This document shows positions 35,354-45,276 of a DNA stretch of 64,000 nucleotides, in pieces. The DNA is from Kumtagia ephedrae. Its GTDB lineage: Bacteria; Pseudomonadota; Alphaproteobacteria; Rhizobiales; Rhizobiaceae. Where the stretch lies: NCBI RefSeq assembly GCF_003012745.1, contig NZ_PXYK01000008.1, forward strand, positions 1 to 64,000, given 5' to 3'. Positions within the stretch are counted from its first letter, which is position 1, and every line of letters starts with the position of its first letter. The translations under genes were made by a program, and so were the position numbers. The notes under the pieces were generated by a model, which saw only the letters and a list, made by a program, of their open reading frames with translations, ran no database searches and was not told where the DNA came from.

Positions 35354-37231
35354 ATGCTGACCATCACCGATCTTTCGCTCCGCGTCGCCGGACGGCTCCT
35401 CCTCGATCATGCCTCGCTCTTCCTGCCGGAAGGCACGAAGGCGGGGCTGGTCGGCCGAAACGGCACGGGCAAGACCACGCTGTTCCGCGCCATCACCGGC
35501 GATCTTTCCAGTGAGACCGGTTCGATCGCGCTGCCGAAGAACACGCGCATCGGCCAGGTCGCTCAGGAGGCGCCCGGGACAGAGGAGCCGCTGATCGACA
35601 TCGTGCTGTCCGCCGACAAGGAGCGCGCCGCGCTGCTGGCGGAAGAGAAGACCGCGACCGACCCGGAGCGCATCGCCGAGATCCACATCCGGCTGGCCGA
35701 CATCGACGCGCATACGGCCGAGGCGCGCGCCGCTACCATTCTCGCCGGCCTCGGCTTCGACGCCGAGGCGCAGCAGCGGCCGGCCTCGTCCTTTTCCGGC
35801 GGCTGGCGCATGCGCGTGGCGCTGGCCGCGGTGTTGTTCTCGGAGCCGGATCTGCTGCTGCTCGACGAGCCGACCAACTATCTCGACCTCGAAGGCACGC
35901 TGTGGCTGGAGACCTACGTCGCCAAATATCCGCGTACGGTGCTCCTGATCAGCCACGACCGCGACCTGCTCAACCGCGCCGTCAACTCGATCGTCCATCT
36001 CGACCAGCAGAAGCTGACCTTCTGGCGCGGCGGCTACGACCAGTTCGAGCGCCAGCGTTCCGAGCAGCTTGAACTGCAGGAGAAGAGCCGCGTCAAGCAG
36101 GAGGCGCAGCGAAAGCACCTGCAGTCCTTCGTCGACCGCTTCCGCGCCAAGGCGTCGAAAGCCAGGCAGGCGCAGTCGCGCATCAAGGCGCTGGAGAAGA
36201 TGAAGCCGATCGCGGCCGCGATCGACGACACGGTGCGGCCGTTCAACTTTCCCGAGCCGGTGAAGACGGTGGCTTCGCCGATCGTGGCGCTGGACGGGGT
36301 TTCGGTGGGCTATCAGCCCGGCAGCCCCATCCTGAAGAAGCTGTCGCTCAGGATCGACGCCGACGACCGCATCGCCCTGCTCGGCGCCAACGGCAACGGC
36401 AAGTCGACCTTCGCCAAGCTTCTGGCCGGGCGGCTGAAGGGGGACGCCGGCACGATGACGATCGCGCCCGGACTGAAGGTGTCGATCTTCGCGCAGCACC
36501 AGCTCGACGACCTCAGGCCGGAAGAAAACGCCTACGAGCATGTGCGCCGCATGATGCCGGAGGCGCCGGAATCGAAGGTGCGGGCGCGCGTCGCCCAGTT
36601 CGGGCTGACGACGGAGAAGATGAACACGCCGGCCAAGGATCTGTCGGGCGGCGAGAAGGCGCGGCTGCTGATGGGGCTGTCCGCCTTCGACGGGCCGAAC
36701 CTGTTCATCCTCGACGAGCCGACCAACCACCTCGACATCGACTCGCGCGAGGCGCTGATGCTGGCGCTGAACGATTTTCCCGGCGCCGTCATCCTGATTT
36801 CCCACGACCGCCACCTGATCGAGGCGACGGCCGACCGGCTGTGGCTGGTCAAGGACGGCGCGGTGAACCCGTTCGACGGGGACATGGCCGACTATCGGCA
36901 GATCGTCACCGGCGTCTCGGCCGACCGGCGCGAGAAGCGCGAGGCGGAGAAGGCGTCGAAGGCCGACCGCCGCCGCGAGGCGGCCGCGCGCCGCGCCTCC
37001 GCCGAGCCGCTGGCCAAGGAAATTCGCGCCACCGAGGCGCTGATGGACCGGCTGCGCAAGCGCATCGACCAACTCGAGGACCGGCTCGCCGATCCGGCCG
37101 TCTACGAGAAGGACCCGACGACGGCCACCCAACTCGCCAAGGAGCGCGCGCAGCTTGCCGCGCAACTCGGGAGCCAGGAAGAGCGCTGGCTGGAGATGTC
37201 GGCGGAGTATGAGGCGGCGACGGCGGAGTAG
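35354..37231 (+). CDS. ABC-F family ATP-binding protein (Uup/YheS type)
   Basis: The 625-residue protein has two ABC ATPase domains without membrane segments: Walker A GRNGTGKTT and GANGNGKST, signatures SGGWRMR and SGGEKAR, Walker B LLLLDEPTNYLD and LFILDEPTNHLD. A charged linker joins them and a C-terminal coiled coil (about 545-620) follows. ABC-F proteins act on ribosomes. I start at MLTITDLSLRVAGR; the frame is open upstream through the vapB promoter. It sits between two toxin-antitoxin loci. Confidence 0.94.
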   Translation: MLTITDLSLRVAGRLLLDHASLFLPEGTKAGLVGRNGTGKTTLFRAITGDLSSETGSIALPKNTRIGQVAQEAPGTEEPLIDIVLSADKERAALLAEEKTATDPERIAEIHIRLADIDAHTAEARAATILAGLGFDAEAQQRPASSFSGGWRMRVALAAVLFSEPDLLLLDEPTNYLDLEGTLWLETYVAKYPRTVLLISHDRDLLNRAVNSIVHLDQQKLTFWRGGYDQFERQRSEQLELQEKSRVKQEAQRKHLQSFVDRFRAKASKARQAQSRIKALEKMKPIAAAIDDTVRPFNFPEPVKTVASPIVALDGVSVGYQPGSPILKKLSLRIDADDRIALLGANGNGKSTFAKLLAGRLKGDAGTMTIAPGLKVSIFAQHQLDDLRPEENAYEHVRRMMPEAPESKVRARVAQFGLTTEKMNTPAKDLSGGEKARLLMGLSAFDGPNLFILDEPTNHLDIDSREALMLALNDFPGAVILISHDRHLIEATADRLWLVKDGAVNPFDGDMADYRQIVTGVSADRREKREAEKASKADRRREAAARRASAEPLAKEIRATEALMDRLRKRIDQLEDRLADPAVYEKDPTTATQLAKERAQLAAQLGSQEERWLEMSAEYEAATAE

Positions 37232-37244
37232 GCGACTTTTTGTT

Positions 37245-37498
37245 GTATATTACCGGCTTCGGGCGGCCGACGACAAGGTCTTCCGAATGGTGGCGAGCGT
37301 ACCGCTTTTCCTGGAATACGAGGCGGTTCTGACACGGCCCGAGCATTTGCTGGCGACGGGACTGAATGTCGGCGCGGTCGCGGGTTTTCTGGATTATCTG
37401 GCTGCATCGTGACCTTCAACTCTGGGCATTTTGCGCCGGCCTCGCGTTTCGGGATCGAGATAGTTACTCCAGCGGAACTGATGAGGAGACTGGCATGA
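37245..37498 (+). pseudogene. remnant of a PIN-family toxin gene
   Basis: Two pieces of one PIN-family (COG1569-like) toxin remain. The first, YRLRAADDKVFRMVASVPLF and onward to FLDYLAAS, reads in one frame to a TGA at 37410-37412. The second, IVTFNSGHFAPASRFGIEIV then TPAELMRRLA, reads in another frame and ends at 37498. The N-terminal 20 or so residues with the first catalytic Asp are gone, and the middle with further acidic residues is deleted, causing the frame change. The end still overlaps the antitoxin ATG, showing the old operon structure. Confidence 0.75.
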
Positions 37499-37761
37499 CC
37501 AAAGCGAACTACGCCCTGCGCCTCCAGCCTTCGCTCAAGAACGCGGCCGAGCGCGTCGCCTCGGCGGAAGGGACGAGCCTCAACCAGTTCATTAACGTGG
37601 CGGTCGCGGAAAAGCTCTCTGCGCTGGAGACCGAAGAGTTCTTTCGCAAGCGCGCCGCCCGCGGCGACCGCAAGACGTTCCTGGCGTTTCTCGACGCAGC
37701 CGGCCACGAGCCGCCGGAAGACGGGGACGTCTTCGCGCCGCAGCCCGGCAATAAGGAATAG
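37495..37761 (+). CDS. HicB-like antitoxin, orphaned
   Basis: The 88-residue protein looks like the HicB/ribbon-helix-helix antitoxins found beside PIN-family toxins in rhizobia: NYALRLQPSLKNAAERVASA followed by EGTSLNQFINVAVAEKL. It should bind DNA as a dimer. Its ATG overlaps the stop of the ruined toxin gene (ATGA). With no working toxin at this locus it may be a fixed antitoxin or a free DNA-binding protein. Confidence 0.82.
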   Translation: MTKANYALRLQPSLKNAAERVASAEGTSLNQFINVAVAEKLSALETEEFFRKRAARGDRKTFLAFLDAAGHEPPEDGDVFAPQPGNKE

Positions 37762-37804
37762 CTGGCCCTACGCACGCCTGCAGAAAATTGCTAAGCGTCG
37801 CTTC

Positions 37805-39928
37805 ATGAACCAGCACGCCCGCATCGCGTCAGCAAAACTCAAGATTGGCCATTCGGCCTGCCCGCACGACTGTCCGTCGACCTGCGCGCTCGACGTCGAG
37901 CTGATCGACGAGCGCACCATCGGCCGCGTCCATGGCGCCAAGGACAATTCCTACACGGCCGGGGTCATCTGCGCCAAGGTGGCGCGCTATGCCGAGCGTG
38001 TGCATCATCCGGGCCGACTGCTGAAGCCGCTGGTGCGCGCCGGCGCCAAGGGGGAAGGCGCCTGGAAGGAAGCGAGCTGGGAGGCGGCGCTCGATCTGGT
38101 CGCCGAAAAATTCGAGGCGGCCGAGGCGAAGTTCGGCAGCGAGACCGTCTGGCCCTATTATTACGCGGGCACGATGGGGCTGGTGCAGCGTGATGGCATC
38201 CACCGGTTGCGGCACGCCAAGAAATATTCCGGCTTCTTCGACACCATCTGCACCAATCTCGCCTGGACCGGCTGGGTCATGGGCGCCGGCGCGCTGCGCG
38301 GCGCCGATCCGCGCGAGATGGCGAAGTCCGACTGTGTCGTCATCTGGGGCACCAATGCTGTGGTCACCCAGGTCAACGTGATGACCTACGCCGTGCGCGC
38401 CCGCAAGGAGCGCGGCGCGAAGATCGTGGTCGTCGACATCTACGACAATCCGACGGTGAAGCAGGCCGACATGGGGCTGATCGTCAGGCCGGGCACCGAC
38501 GGCGCGCTCGCCTGCGCGGTCATGCATGTGCTGTTCCGCGATGGTCTTGCCGATAGGGCCTATCTGGAGAAGTACACGGACGATGCCCGGGGGCTGGAGG
38601 AGCACCTGCGCACGAGGACGCCGGAATGGGCTTCGGCGATCACCGGGCTTTCGGCCGCCGAGATCGAGGCTTTCGCGCAACTGGTCGGCACGACGCAGAA
38701 AACCTTCTTCCGCCTCGGCTATGGTTTTGCCCGCCAGCGCAACGGCTCGGTGAACATGCATGCGGCGCTGTCGGTCGCCGCCGTCACCGGCTGCTGGCAA
38801 TATGAGGGCGGCGGCGCCTTCCATTCCAATTCGGGCGTGCTGAAACTCAACACCGAGCTGCTGGATGGCGCGCGGCTGCGCGACCCGAACATCCGCTTCC
38901 TCGACCAGTCGCGCATCGGTCCGATCCTGACGGGTGCGCCGGAAGCGCTGAACGGCGGCCCGCCGGTGACGGCGATGCTGATCCAGAACACCAACCCCGC
39001 CAATGTCTGCCCCGAGCAGCGGCTGGTGAAGAAGGGGTTTCTGCGCGACGACCTGTTCACCTGCGTGCACGAGCAGTTCATGACCGATACGGCAAAACTC
39101 GCCGACGTCGTGCTGCCGGCCACCATGTTCCTGGAGCACGACGACATCTACAAGGGCGGCGGCAACCAGCATGTCACGCTCGGGCCGAAACTGATCGAGC
39201 CGCCGGAAGGGCCGCGCCCCAACCATTTCGTCATCGAGGAACTGGCCAGACGGCTCGGCGTCGCGCATCTGCCGGGCTTCGGCATGACCGAGCGCGAGCA
39301 CATCGAGGTGATGCTGGAAAAGAAGGGGCTGGGCACGTTCGACAGCTTCCGGGAGGAACGCTGGGCCGACCTCCAGCCGGATTTCGAGACCGCGCATTTC
39401 CTGAAGGGTTTTGGCCACGCCGACGGAAAATTCCGGTTCCGGCCGGACTGGACCGGCACGGTCGCGCCTAACCGGCCGCCGAGGAGCATCGGCATCCAGG
39501 GCGATGTGGCGCGGCTTCCGGAATTCCCCGACCATGTCGAACTGATCGAGGTTCCGGACGCCGAGCACTCGTTCCGCCTGGCGACCTCGCCGGCGCGCTC
39601 CTTCCTCAATTCCAGCTTCACCGAGACGCCCGGCTCGCGCCAGCGCGAGGGCCGGCCGGAGTTGCTGGTCCACCCGGAGGACGCCGCGGCGCTCGGCTTC
39701 GAAGGCGGCGACCGCGTCGAGATCGGCAACCGGCGCGGCGAGGTGGTGCTGCATGCAAAGCTGTTCGAGGGGGTGCGCCGCGGCGTCGTCATCGCCGAAG
39801 GCATCTGGCCGAACGACGCGCACGAGCGCGGCGAGGGCATCAACGTGCTGACCGGCGCGGACGCGCCGCCGCCCTATGGCGGCGCGGCGTTCCACGACAA
39901 CCGGGTGTGGGTGCGCAAGGCGGCGTGA
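37805..39928 (+). CDS. molybdopterin oxidoreductase, single-subunit type
   Basis: The 707-residue protein belongs to the DMSO-reductase family. The N-terminal [4Fe-4S] motif is Cys19-x3-Cys23-x3-Cys27-x28-Cys56. Molybdopterin-binding stretches follow, including the C-terminal molydop-binding domain (about 585-700). No Tat signal is seen, so it is probably cytoplasmic. No partner subunits are adjacent, so electron donor and substrate are unknown; it resembles formate-dehydrogenase/nitrate-reductase-like orphan proteins. moaD/moaE at 30.3 kb make its cofactor. Confidence 0.9.
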   Translation: MNQHARIASAKLKIGHSACPHDCPSTCALDVELIDERTIGRVHGAKDNSYTAGVICAKVARYAERVHHPGRLLKPLVRAGAKGEGAWKEASWEAALDLVAEKFEAAEAKFGSETVWPYYYAGTMGLVQRDGIHRLRHAKKYSGFFDTICTNLAWTGWVMGAGALRGADPREMAKSDCVVIWGTNAVVTQVNVMTYAVRARKERGAKIVVVDIYDNPTVKQADMGLIVRPGTDGALACAVMHVLFRDGLADRAYLEKYTDDARGLEEHLRTRTPEWASAITGLSAAEIEAFAQLVGTTQKTFFRLGYGFARQRNGSVNMHAALSVAAVTGCWQYEGGGAFHSNSGVLKLNTELLDGARLRDPNIRFLDQSRIGPILTGAPEALNGGPPVTAMLIQNTNPANVCPEQRLVKKGFLRDDLFTCVHEQFMTDTAKLADVVLPATMFLEHDDIYKGGGNQHVTLGPKLIEPPEGPRPNHFVIEELARRLGVAHLPGFGMTEREHIEVMLEKKGLGTFDSFREERWADLQPDFETAHFLKGFGHADGKFRFRPDWTGTVAPNRPPRSIGIQGDVARLPEFPDHVELIEVPDAEHSFRLATSPARSFLNSSFTETPGSRQREGRPELLVHPEDAAALGFEGGDRVEIGNRRGEVVLHAKLFEGVRRGVVIAEGIWPNDAHERGEGINVLTGADAPPPYGGAAFHDNRVWVRKAA

Positions 39929-39955
39929 GGCCACGCTTGGTCGCAGTGTTCGCAG

Positions 39956-40480
39956 CTAAGGCCCCTGGTCTAAATCCTTCGGCCGCAGGCAATGGGTGAG
40001 CCGCGCCGTGCCGAGGCGCAGGTCTGCCCAACCGGCATCGAAGACGAGACGGGCGAGGGCGGCCGTCGGAAATTTCTCATCGAGCTGCTTCAGGGCGAGG
40101 GCGTCCGACGCGGGGGCGGCGAGCTGCTTTGCCAGATCACCGAGCCCGGGATTGTGGCCGAGCACCAGCAGCGTGCGGATCGCTCCGGCCGTCTTTCGCA
40201 GTTCGTCCAGCACCTGCTCCGCCGATGCCTCGTAGAGTTCTTTGCAGAATTCGACCTGGGGCGTCTCCGGCAGTTCGGCCGCAACAAGGTTCCAGCTCTG
40301 CACGGTGCGTCGGGCAGGCGACACGAGCGCCGCGTCCGGCAGCCAGTCACGCCAGGTGAGTTCGCGCCCCATTCGAGGCGCCGCCTTCATGCCGCGCAGG
40401 GCGAGCGGCCGGTCGAAATCGTCGAGCGTGTCGTCGGCCCAGCTCGACTTCGCATGGCGAAGCAGCAGCAGCGTCTTCAT
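39956..40480 (-). CDS. SixA-type histidine phosphatase
   Basis: The 174-residue protein has the histidine-phosphatase signature LLLLRHAKSSW with the phospho-accepting His9, DRPLALRGMKAAPRMG, and the second histidine in LVLGHNPGLGDLA. SixA removes phosphate from phosphohistidine domains of signalling or phosphotransferase proteins. I start at MKTLLLLRHAK; 30 upstream codons are open but not family-like. Confidence 0.9.
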   Translation of the reverse strand: MKTLLLLRHAKSSWADDTLDDFDRPLALRGMKAAPRMGRELTWRDWLPDAALVSPARRTVQSWNLVAAELPETPQVEFCKELYEASAEQVLDELRKTAGAIRTLLVLGHNPGLGDLAKQLAAPASDALALKQLDEKFPTAALARLVFDAGWADLRLGTARLTHCLRPKDLDQGP

Positions 40481-40538
40481 GCAGCTATCCTTTGATGCAG
40501 CGCATTTCGCTGCGTCCAGAACGAGGCACCTCGGCCGA

Positions 40539-41570
40539 TCAGGCTCCGGAACGCTGCCATGGACTGACACGTCCGACCTTCTTCCAGATCCGCCGCGTCA
40601 GGCCCAGGCTTACGAGCAAGTCCTCCATCCACCAGCCGATCTGTAGCTTCCGCCCGTGCACGAACGGCAGCAGGGCCGTGTCCAGGAAAGTCAGCGGATT
40701 GAACGGGTTCGGCCGCATCGAGGCATAGATCTCCACACGCGTCGACGGCCGCAGCGACAGACCGCGTGCATGCAGGCCGAAGGTGTCGGCCACCACCAGC
40801 GTGTTTCCGGGGACGGCGAAGGTATGCCTGCCCGGCAGTCGCAGGATCGGGAGCTGTTCGTCGGCGACGCGGAATGCGCCTCCCTTGGTGACCTTCCGAG
40901 ACGCGAGCACGCTCCGGCGCTTGTGCCAGGCCTGACGCCGCTTCGTCGGCCGATGCGAGCCGGGCACGTAAGTGAACGGCCCCTGATCCGGTTCGACGCC
41001 ATGGAGGAAGAACCAGGCCTTCATCGTCGGGTGGAATGTGTCCATGTGCAGCTTCGTCTGAGGGTCGGACCTGGACCCGCCCGACAGTGCGAAGATCGTC
41101 TGGATGCAGACGATCGGCTCGGCGTTGAAGCCGCCGATATAGCGGGTGAGACCGCGCCACTCGGCCGATTCGAGCAGCAGGCGCAGATGCGGCGCCCGCG
41201 CCAGGACTGCCGGCGTGACCGCGATGCGCCGGGTCACGGCGTTGCCCTCGATCATGTCGCGGGCGGGTGCCGTGAGCACGCGGATTTCCTCGACCAGCGC
41301 GGCATAGTCGGTTTCCTGGAGGAGGTTGCGCTTCTCGACGAAACCGTGTTCGGCAAAGAAGGCCCGATCCACCTCCGGCACGAGCCTTGCCAGCCGGCCA
41401 CGCCGCATGTCGGCGATGCGATGCGCAAGGCGCATCCGCCAGACATGCAGCCCCCGCCGGTTGAGGCCGGCGTCTCCAATCAGCGGGTCGGCGAAGGACT
41501 TGTAGCCCGAGACCAGCCTCAGCGCCGACAGCGGAAAAAGCAGATAGCCGAGTGGCCCGCGGAGATTCAT
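40539..41570 (-). CDS. phytanoyl-CoA dioxygenase (PhyH)-like protein
   Basis: The 343-residue protein has a double-stranded beta-helix oxygenase core of the PhyH type at about residues 140-300. The iron motif HxD is seen in KLHMDTFHPTMKAWFFLHGV and a distal histidine in FGLHARGLSL; GPFTYVPGSHRPTKR is typical. It is probably an Fe(II)/2-oxoglutarate dioxygenase of unknown substrate. The basic N-terminal 120 residues are less familiar. It lies 58 bases upstream of sixA on the same strand. Confidence 0.8.
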   Translation of the reverse strand: MNLRGPLGYLLFPLSALRLVSGYKSFADPLIGDAGLNRRGLHVWRMRLAHRIADMRRGRLARLVPEVDRAFFAEHGFVEKRNLLQETDYAALVEEIRVLTAPARDMIEGNAVTRRIAVTPAVLARAPHLRLLLESAEWRGLTRYIGGFNAEPIVCIQTIFALSGGSRSDPQTKLHMDTFHPTMKAWFFLHGVEPDQGPFTYVPGSHRPTKRRQAWHKRRSVLASRKVTKGGAFRVADEQLPILRLPGRHTFAVPGNTLVVADTFGLHARGLSLRPSTRVEIYASMRPNPFNPLTFLDTALLPFVHGRKLQIGWWMEDLLVSLGLTRRIWKKVGRVSPWQRSGA

Positions 41571-41615
41571 CAGGGATGCCTCATGACCTCGCGCCTGATG
41601 GGTCGCAATCCATGC

Positions 41616-42320
41616 TCACGGCGTGAACCGTGCCAGCGCCTCCAGGTCGATCTGGCCGGCCGACGCTACCAGGGAATCGAGCGCGGCCATCTCCGAGACA
41701 ACCGGGGTGGAAGGATCGAACACGGTCGCGCCGCTCACCATCCGGGCCTTGCCCTCGGCGACCAGCTTCAATGCCCGCGGATAGAGGCGATGCTCGGCCT
41801 TCAGCACCCGAACAGCCAGCGTGTCGGCGTCGTCGTCCGGCAGCACCGGCACGGCCGCCTGCGCTATGATCGGCCCGCCATCCATCTCCGCCGTCACGAA
41901 ATGCACGGTGCAGCCATGGATACGCACGCCCGCTGCCAGGGCCTTGCGATGCGTGTCGAGGCCCCTGAACAGCGGCAGCAGCGCCGGGTGGATGTTGATC
42001 ATCCTGCCCTGCCATTCGGCGACGAAGGCGTCGGTCAGGAGCCGCATGTAGCCGGCCAGGCAGACGATCTCGGTACCGAAGGCATGCAGCGTCGCATCGA
42101 TCGCCTGATCATGCGCTTCCTTGCCGGAATAGTCGGATCGGGGCACGACCCGGATCGGGATGCCGGCGGCCTCGGCAACGAGCAGGCCGGCAGCGTCCGC
42201 CTTGTCGGAAATGACGCCGACGATTTCGGCGGGGAAGTCGGCCTCCTTCGCGGCGGCGATCAGCGCCGCCATGTTCGAACCGCGTCCGGAGATCAGGATG
42301 GCGACGCGCTTACGGGTCAT
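41616..42320 (-). CDS. purN: phosphoribosylglycinamide formyltransferase
   Basis: The 234-residue enzyme formylates GAR with 10-formyl-tetrahydrofolate in purine synthesis. GRGSN at the start, [11 protein letters not shown] and [13 protein letters not shown] contain the catalytic Asn, His and Asp. The C-terminus is about 20 residues longer than in E. coli. Its ATG overlaps the purM stop by four bases. Confidence 0.95.
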   Translation of the reverse strand: MTRKRVAILISGRGSNMAALIAAAKEADFPAEIVGVISDKADAAGLLVAEAAGIPIRVVPRSDYSGKEAHDQAIDATLHAFGTEIVCLAGYMRLLTDAFVAEWQGRMINIHPALLPLFRGLDTHRKALAAGVRIHGCTVHFVTAEMDGGPIIAQAAVPVLPDDDADTLAVRVLKAEHRLYPRALKLVAEGKARMVSGATVFDPSTPVVSEMAALDSLVASAGQIDLEALARFTP

Positions 42321-43381
42321 AGGTCGAGCGATCCCCGGTAGATGACGCCGGCGTCGCGCCGCGGCACGATGCGGCCGACCGGCGTCACCGTCTCGCCGGC
42401 TTCCTGGAGCACCGCCGCGACCTGTGCGGCCTGTCCGGCGGCCACGACGGCGATCATGCCGATGCCGCAATTGAAGGTGCGCATCATCTCCTCCGGCGCC
42501 ACGCCGCCGGTCTTGGCCAGCCAGGAGAACACCGGCGGCACGTCGATCGCGGCGAGGTCGAGCTCGGCCGAAAAATCCTTCGGCAGCACGCGCGGGATGT
42601 TGTCGGGAAAGCCGCCACCGGTGATGTGCGCCAAGGCCTTGATGCCGTGCGTGCCCCGGACAGCCTTGAGGATCGGCTTCACATAGATGCGCGTTGGCTC
42701 CAGCAGCGCCTCGCCGAGGCTGGCTCCGTCGGCGAACGGCGCGGGATCGCCCCAGCCGAGGCCGGACATTTCGACGATGCGGCGGATCAGCGAAAAGCCG
42801 TTGGAATGGGCGCCGGAGGAGGCGAGGCCGAGCAACACGTCGCCCTCGACGATGTCGTCGGTGGGCAGCAGCTGGCCGCGCTCGGCGGCTCCGACGGCGA
42901 AGCCGGCGAGATCGTAGTCGCTGCCGTGATACATGCCGGGCATCTCGGCCGTCTCGCCGCCGATCAGCGCGCAGCCGGCCTGCCGGCAGCCGGCGGCGAT
43001 GCCGGCGACGATCGCGGTCCCCTGGTCGGGATCGAGCTTGCCGGTGGCGAAATAGTCGAGGAAGAACAGCGGCTCGGCACCCTGGACGACGAGATCGTTG
43101 ACGCACATGGCGACGAGGTCGATGCCGATCGTGTCGTGCCTGCCTGAATCGATGGCGATCTTCAGCTTGGTGCCGACACCGTCATTGGCGGCGACCAGCA
43201 CGGGATCGGTGAAGCCGGCGGCCTTCAGATCGAAGAGGCCGCCGAAGCCGCCGATTTCGCCGTCGGCGCCGGGGCGCCGGGTCGACCGCACCAGCGGCTT
43301 GATCCGCTCCACCATGTCGTTGCCGGCGTCGATGTCGACGCCGGCCTGGGCATAGGTGAGCCCGTTTTTCTGCCCGCTCAT
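42317..43381 (-). CDS. purM: phosphoribosylformylglycinamidine cyclo-ligase
   Basis: The 354-residue AIR synthetase closes the imidazole ring in purine synthesis. It begins [20 protein letters not shown] and carries [13 protein letters not shown], the nucleotide loop [10 protein letters not shown] and [11 protein letters not shown]. It is the first gene of purM-purN and divergent from the phosphatidyltransferase at 43532. Confidence 0.96.
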   Translation of the reverse strand: MSGQKNGLTYAQAGVDIDAGNDMVERIKPLVRSTRRPGADGEIGGFGGLFDLKAAGFTDPVLVAANDGVGTKLKIAIDSGRHDTIGIDLVAMCVNDLVVQGAEPLFFLDYFATGKLDPDQGTAIVAGIAAGCRQAGCALIGGETAEMPGMYHGSDYDLAGFAVGAAERGQLLPTDDIVEGDVLLGLASSGAHSNGFSLIRRIVEMSGLGWGDPAPFADGASLGEALLEPTRIYVKPILKAVRGTHGIKALAHITGGGFPDNIPRVLPKDFSAELDLAAIDVPPVFSWLAKTGGVAPEEMMRTFNCGIGMIAVVAAGQAAQVAAVLQEAGETVTPVGRIVPRRDAGVIYRGSLDL

Positions 43382-43425
43382 CGCTTGCTTCCCGGCTGTT
43401 CGCAGACCCGGCTCTTCGCATGAAC

Positions 43426-43454
43426 CGTATCGCCTCGCAAGGCGGCCAGTGCAA
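43426..43454 (-). promoter_or_regulatory. possible purMN promoter
   Basis: On the minus strand TTGCAC (43454-43449) is followed after 17 bases by GATACG (43431-43426), about 45 bases before the purM ATG. Spacing is ideal; the -10 box is imperfect. Confidence 0.4.
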
Positions 43455-43531
43455 GCGCGGCTTCTGGCACTTGCGGGTTGCCGGCCTCTCGACCATGTAT
43501 GCCAATGGAATGATTTGGGGAGAAACGGTTC

Positions 43532-44089
43532 GTGACCATCCCGAACCTGATCACCATCCTGCGTTTCCTGCTGGTGCCGGGCGTCGTATACGCCATGCTG
43601 TCGGGGCGCATGGACTGGGCCTTCGCGGGTTTTGTCATCGCCGGCGTCTCCGACGCCGTCGACGGCTTCATCGCGCGGCAGTTCAACCAGCGCAGCGAGT
43701 TCGGTGCCTATCTCGACCCGGTCGCCGACAAGCTGCTTCTGGTCAGCGTCTTCGTCGTGCTCGGGATGATGGGCGAGCTGCCGCTGTGGCTGGTGATCGC
43801 GGCCGTAACCCGCGACGCGCTGATCGTCACCGCGGTCATCCTGTCCTCCGTGATGGCGCGGCCGGTGGAGATGAAGCCGCTGCTGGTCTCCAAGGCCAAC
43901 ACGGCGCTGCAGATCGTGCTGGTGATCGTGGTCCTCGCCGAACTCGCCTTCCGGACCGATTTCGGCTGGCCGCTCGACGGCCTCGTCTATCTCTGCGGCC
44001 TCTTGACCGTCGCTTCCGCAGCGGCCTATCTCGTCGCGTGGCTGAGGCACATGAACGGCTATGGCGAAAGCACGACAACGCAGCGCTGA
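43532..44089 (+). CDS. CDP-alcohol phosphatidyltransferase family protein
   Basis: This 185-residue membrane protein has the complete family motif [18 protein letters not shown] followed by AYLDPVADK and about five membrane helices. It is a paralogue of pgsA at 29.7 kb with a different length, so it is unlikely to be the main PgsA. Cardiolipin synthase of the CDP-DAG-dependent type is one possibility. The start is GTG at 43532 behind GGGGAGA. The end overlaps the next gene by 29 bases. Confidence 0.86.
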   Translation: MTIPNLITILRFLLVPGVVYAMLSGRMDWAFAGFVIAGVSDAVDGFIARQFNQRSEFGAYLDPVADKLLLVSVFVVLGMMGELPLWLVIAAVTRDALIVTAVILSSVMARPVEMKPLLVSKANTALQIVLVIVVLAELAFRTDFGWPLDGLVYLCGLLTVASAAAYLVAWLRHMNGYGESTTTQR

Positions 44090-45224
44090 GGCTCCCGCCG
44101 GGGAAGCACCGTCGGGCACGCTCCAGCGCCAGATACGGTTCTGGATCATCGCCGCCGTAATCGTCGCGTTCTTCCTCTACATCTTCAGCGAGATCCTGCT
44201 GCCCTTCGTCGCCGGCATGGTGCTCGCCTATTTCCTCGATCCGGTCGCCGACAGGCTGCAGCGGCTCGGCCTGTCGCGCCTCATGGCGACCATCGTCATC
44301 CTGATCACCTTCGTCCTCGTGCTGGTGATCGCTCTGGTGATCCTGGTGCCGCTCCTCGCCTCGCAGCTCTCGGACTTCGCCGCCAAGGCGCCGGAATATC
44401 TGAGCCGCCTGCAGGCGCTCATCACCAGCTTCGACCCGCAGTGGCTGGAACGCCGCTTCGGCGTCAGCGCAAACGACCTGCGCGAGGGCCTGAATTCGCT
44501 GCTCGCTTCCGGCGCCGGCTTCGTGACCACCATCTTCACCTCGATCTGGAGCTCGGGCATGGCGCTGGTCAGCGTCGCCGGCCTGTTCGTGGTGACGCCG
44601 GTCGTGGCGTTCTACATGCTGCTCGACTGGGACCGCATGGTCGCCAAGGTGGACAGCTGGGTTCCGCGCGACCACGTCGGCACGGTCCGCCAGATCTTTG
44701 CCGATATCAACGCTGCGACGGCAGGCTTCGTGCGCGGGCAGGGCACGCTCTGCCTGGTGCTCGGCATCATGTATGCTGTCGGCCTTACCTTGACCGGACT
44801 GAATTTCGGCATCCTGATCGGCCTGTTCGCAGGACTGATCAGCTTCATTCCCTATGTCGGCTCGCTGGTCGGCCTGACGCTTTCGATCGGCGTTGCCTTC
44901 GTGCAGTTCTGGCCGGACTGGCTGATGATCCTGGCGGTGGCGGTGGTCTTCTTCATCGGCCAGTTCATCGAGGGCAACATCCTGCAGCCGCGGCTGGTCG
45001 GCAAGAGCGTCGGCCTGCATCCGGTATGGCTGATGTTCGCGCTGTTCGCCTTCGGCGCGCTGTTCGGCTTCGTCGGTCTGCTGATCGCCGTGCCGTCCGC
45101 GGCGGCGATCGCCGTGCTGGTGCGCTTCGCCATCTCGCGCTACCTCGATTCGCCGCTTTATGTCGGCCACTCGCAGGACGAGGCGCCGCCTGTGCGTGCC
45201 GGCAGGTCCGAACCCGTGGACTAG
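44061..45224 (+). CDS. AI-2E family transporter (UPF0118 permease)
   Basis: The 387-residue protein has about eight membrane helices with a central extramembrane part at about 95-150. Motifs such as [20 protein letters not shown] and [20 protein letters not shown] place it in the AI-2E exporter/Na+-H+ antiporter-like family. The actual substrate is not known for most members. It starts inside the end of the phosphatidyltransferase gene and precedes hda. Confidence 0.88.
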   Translation: MAKARQRSAEAPAGEAPSGTLQRQIRFWIIAAVIVAFFLYIFSEILLPFVAGMVLAYFLDPVADRLQRLGLSRLMATIVILITFVLVLVIALVILVPLLASQLSDFAAKAPEYLSRLQALITSFDPQWLERRFGVSANDLREGLNSLLASGAGFVTTIFTSIWSSGMALVSVAGLFVVTPVVAFYMLLDWDRMVAKVDSWVPRDHVGTVRQIFADINAATAGFVRGQGTLCLVLGIMYAVGLTLTGLNFGILIGLFAGLISFIPYVGSLVGLTLSIGVAFVQFWPDWLMILAVAVVFFIGQFIEGNILQPRLVGKSVGLHPVWLMFALFAFGALFGFVGLLIAVPSAAAIAVLVRFAISRYLDSPLYVGHSQDEAPPVRAGRSEPVD

Positions 45225-45276
45225 CGGCCATGGTTGCCTTCCTTCCCGCCGCCGCCCTTCGGGGCGCGTGAAAGAC

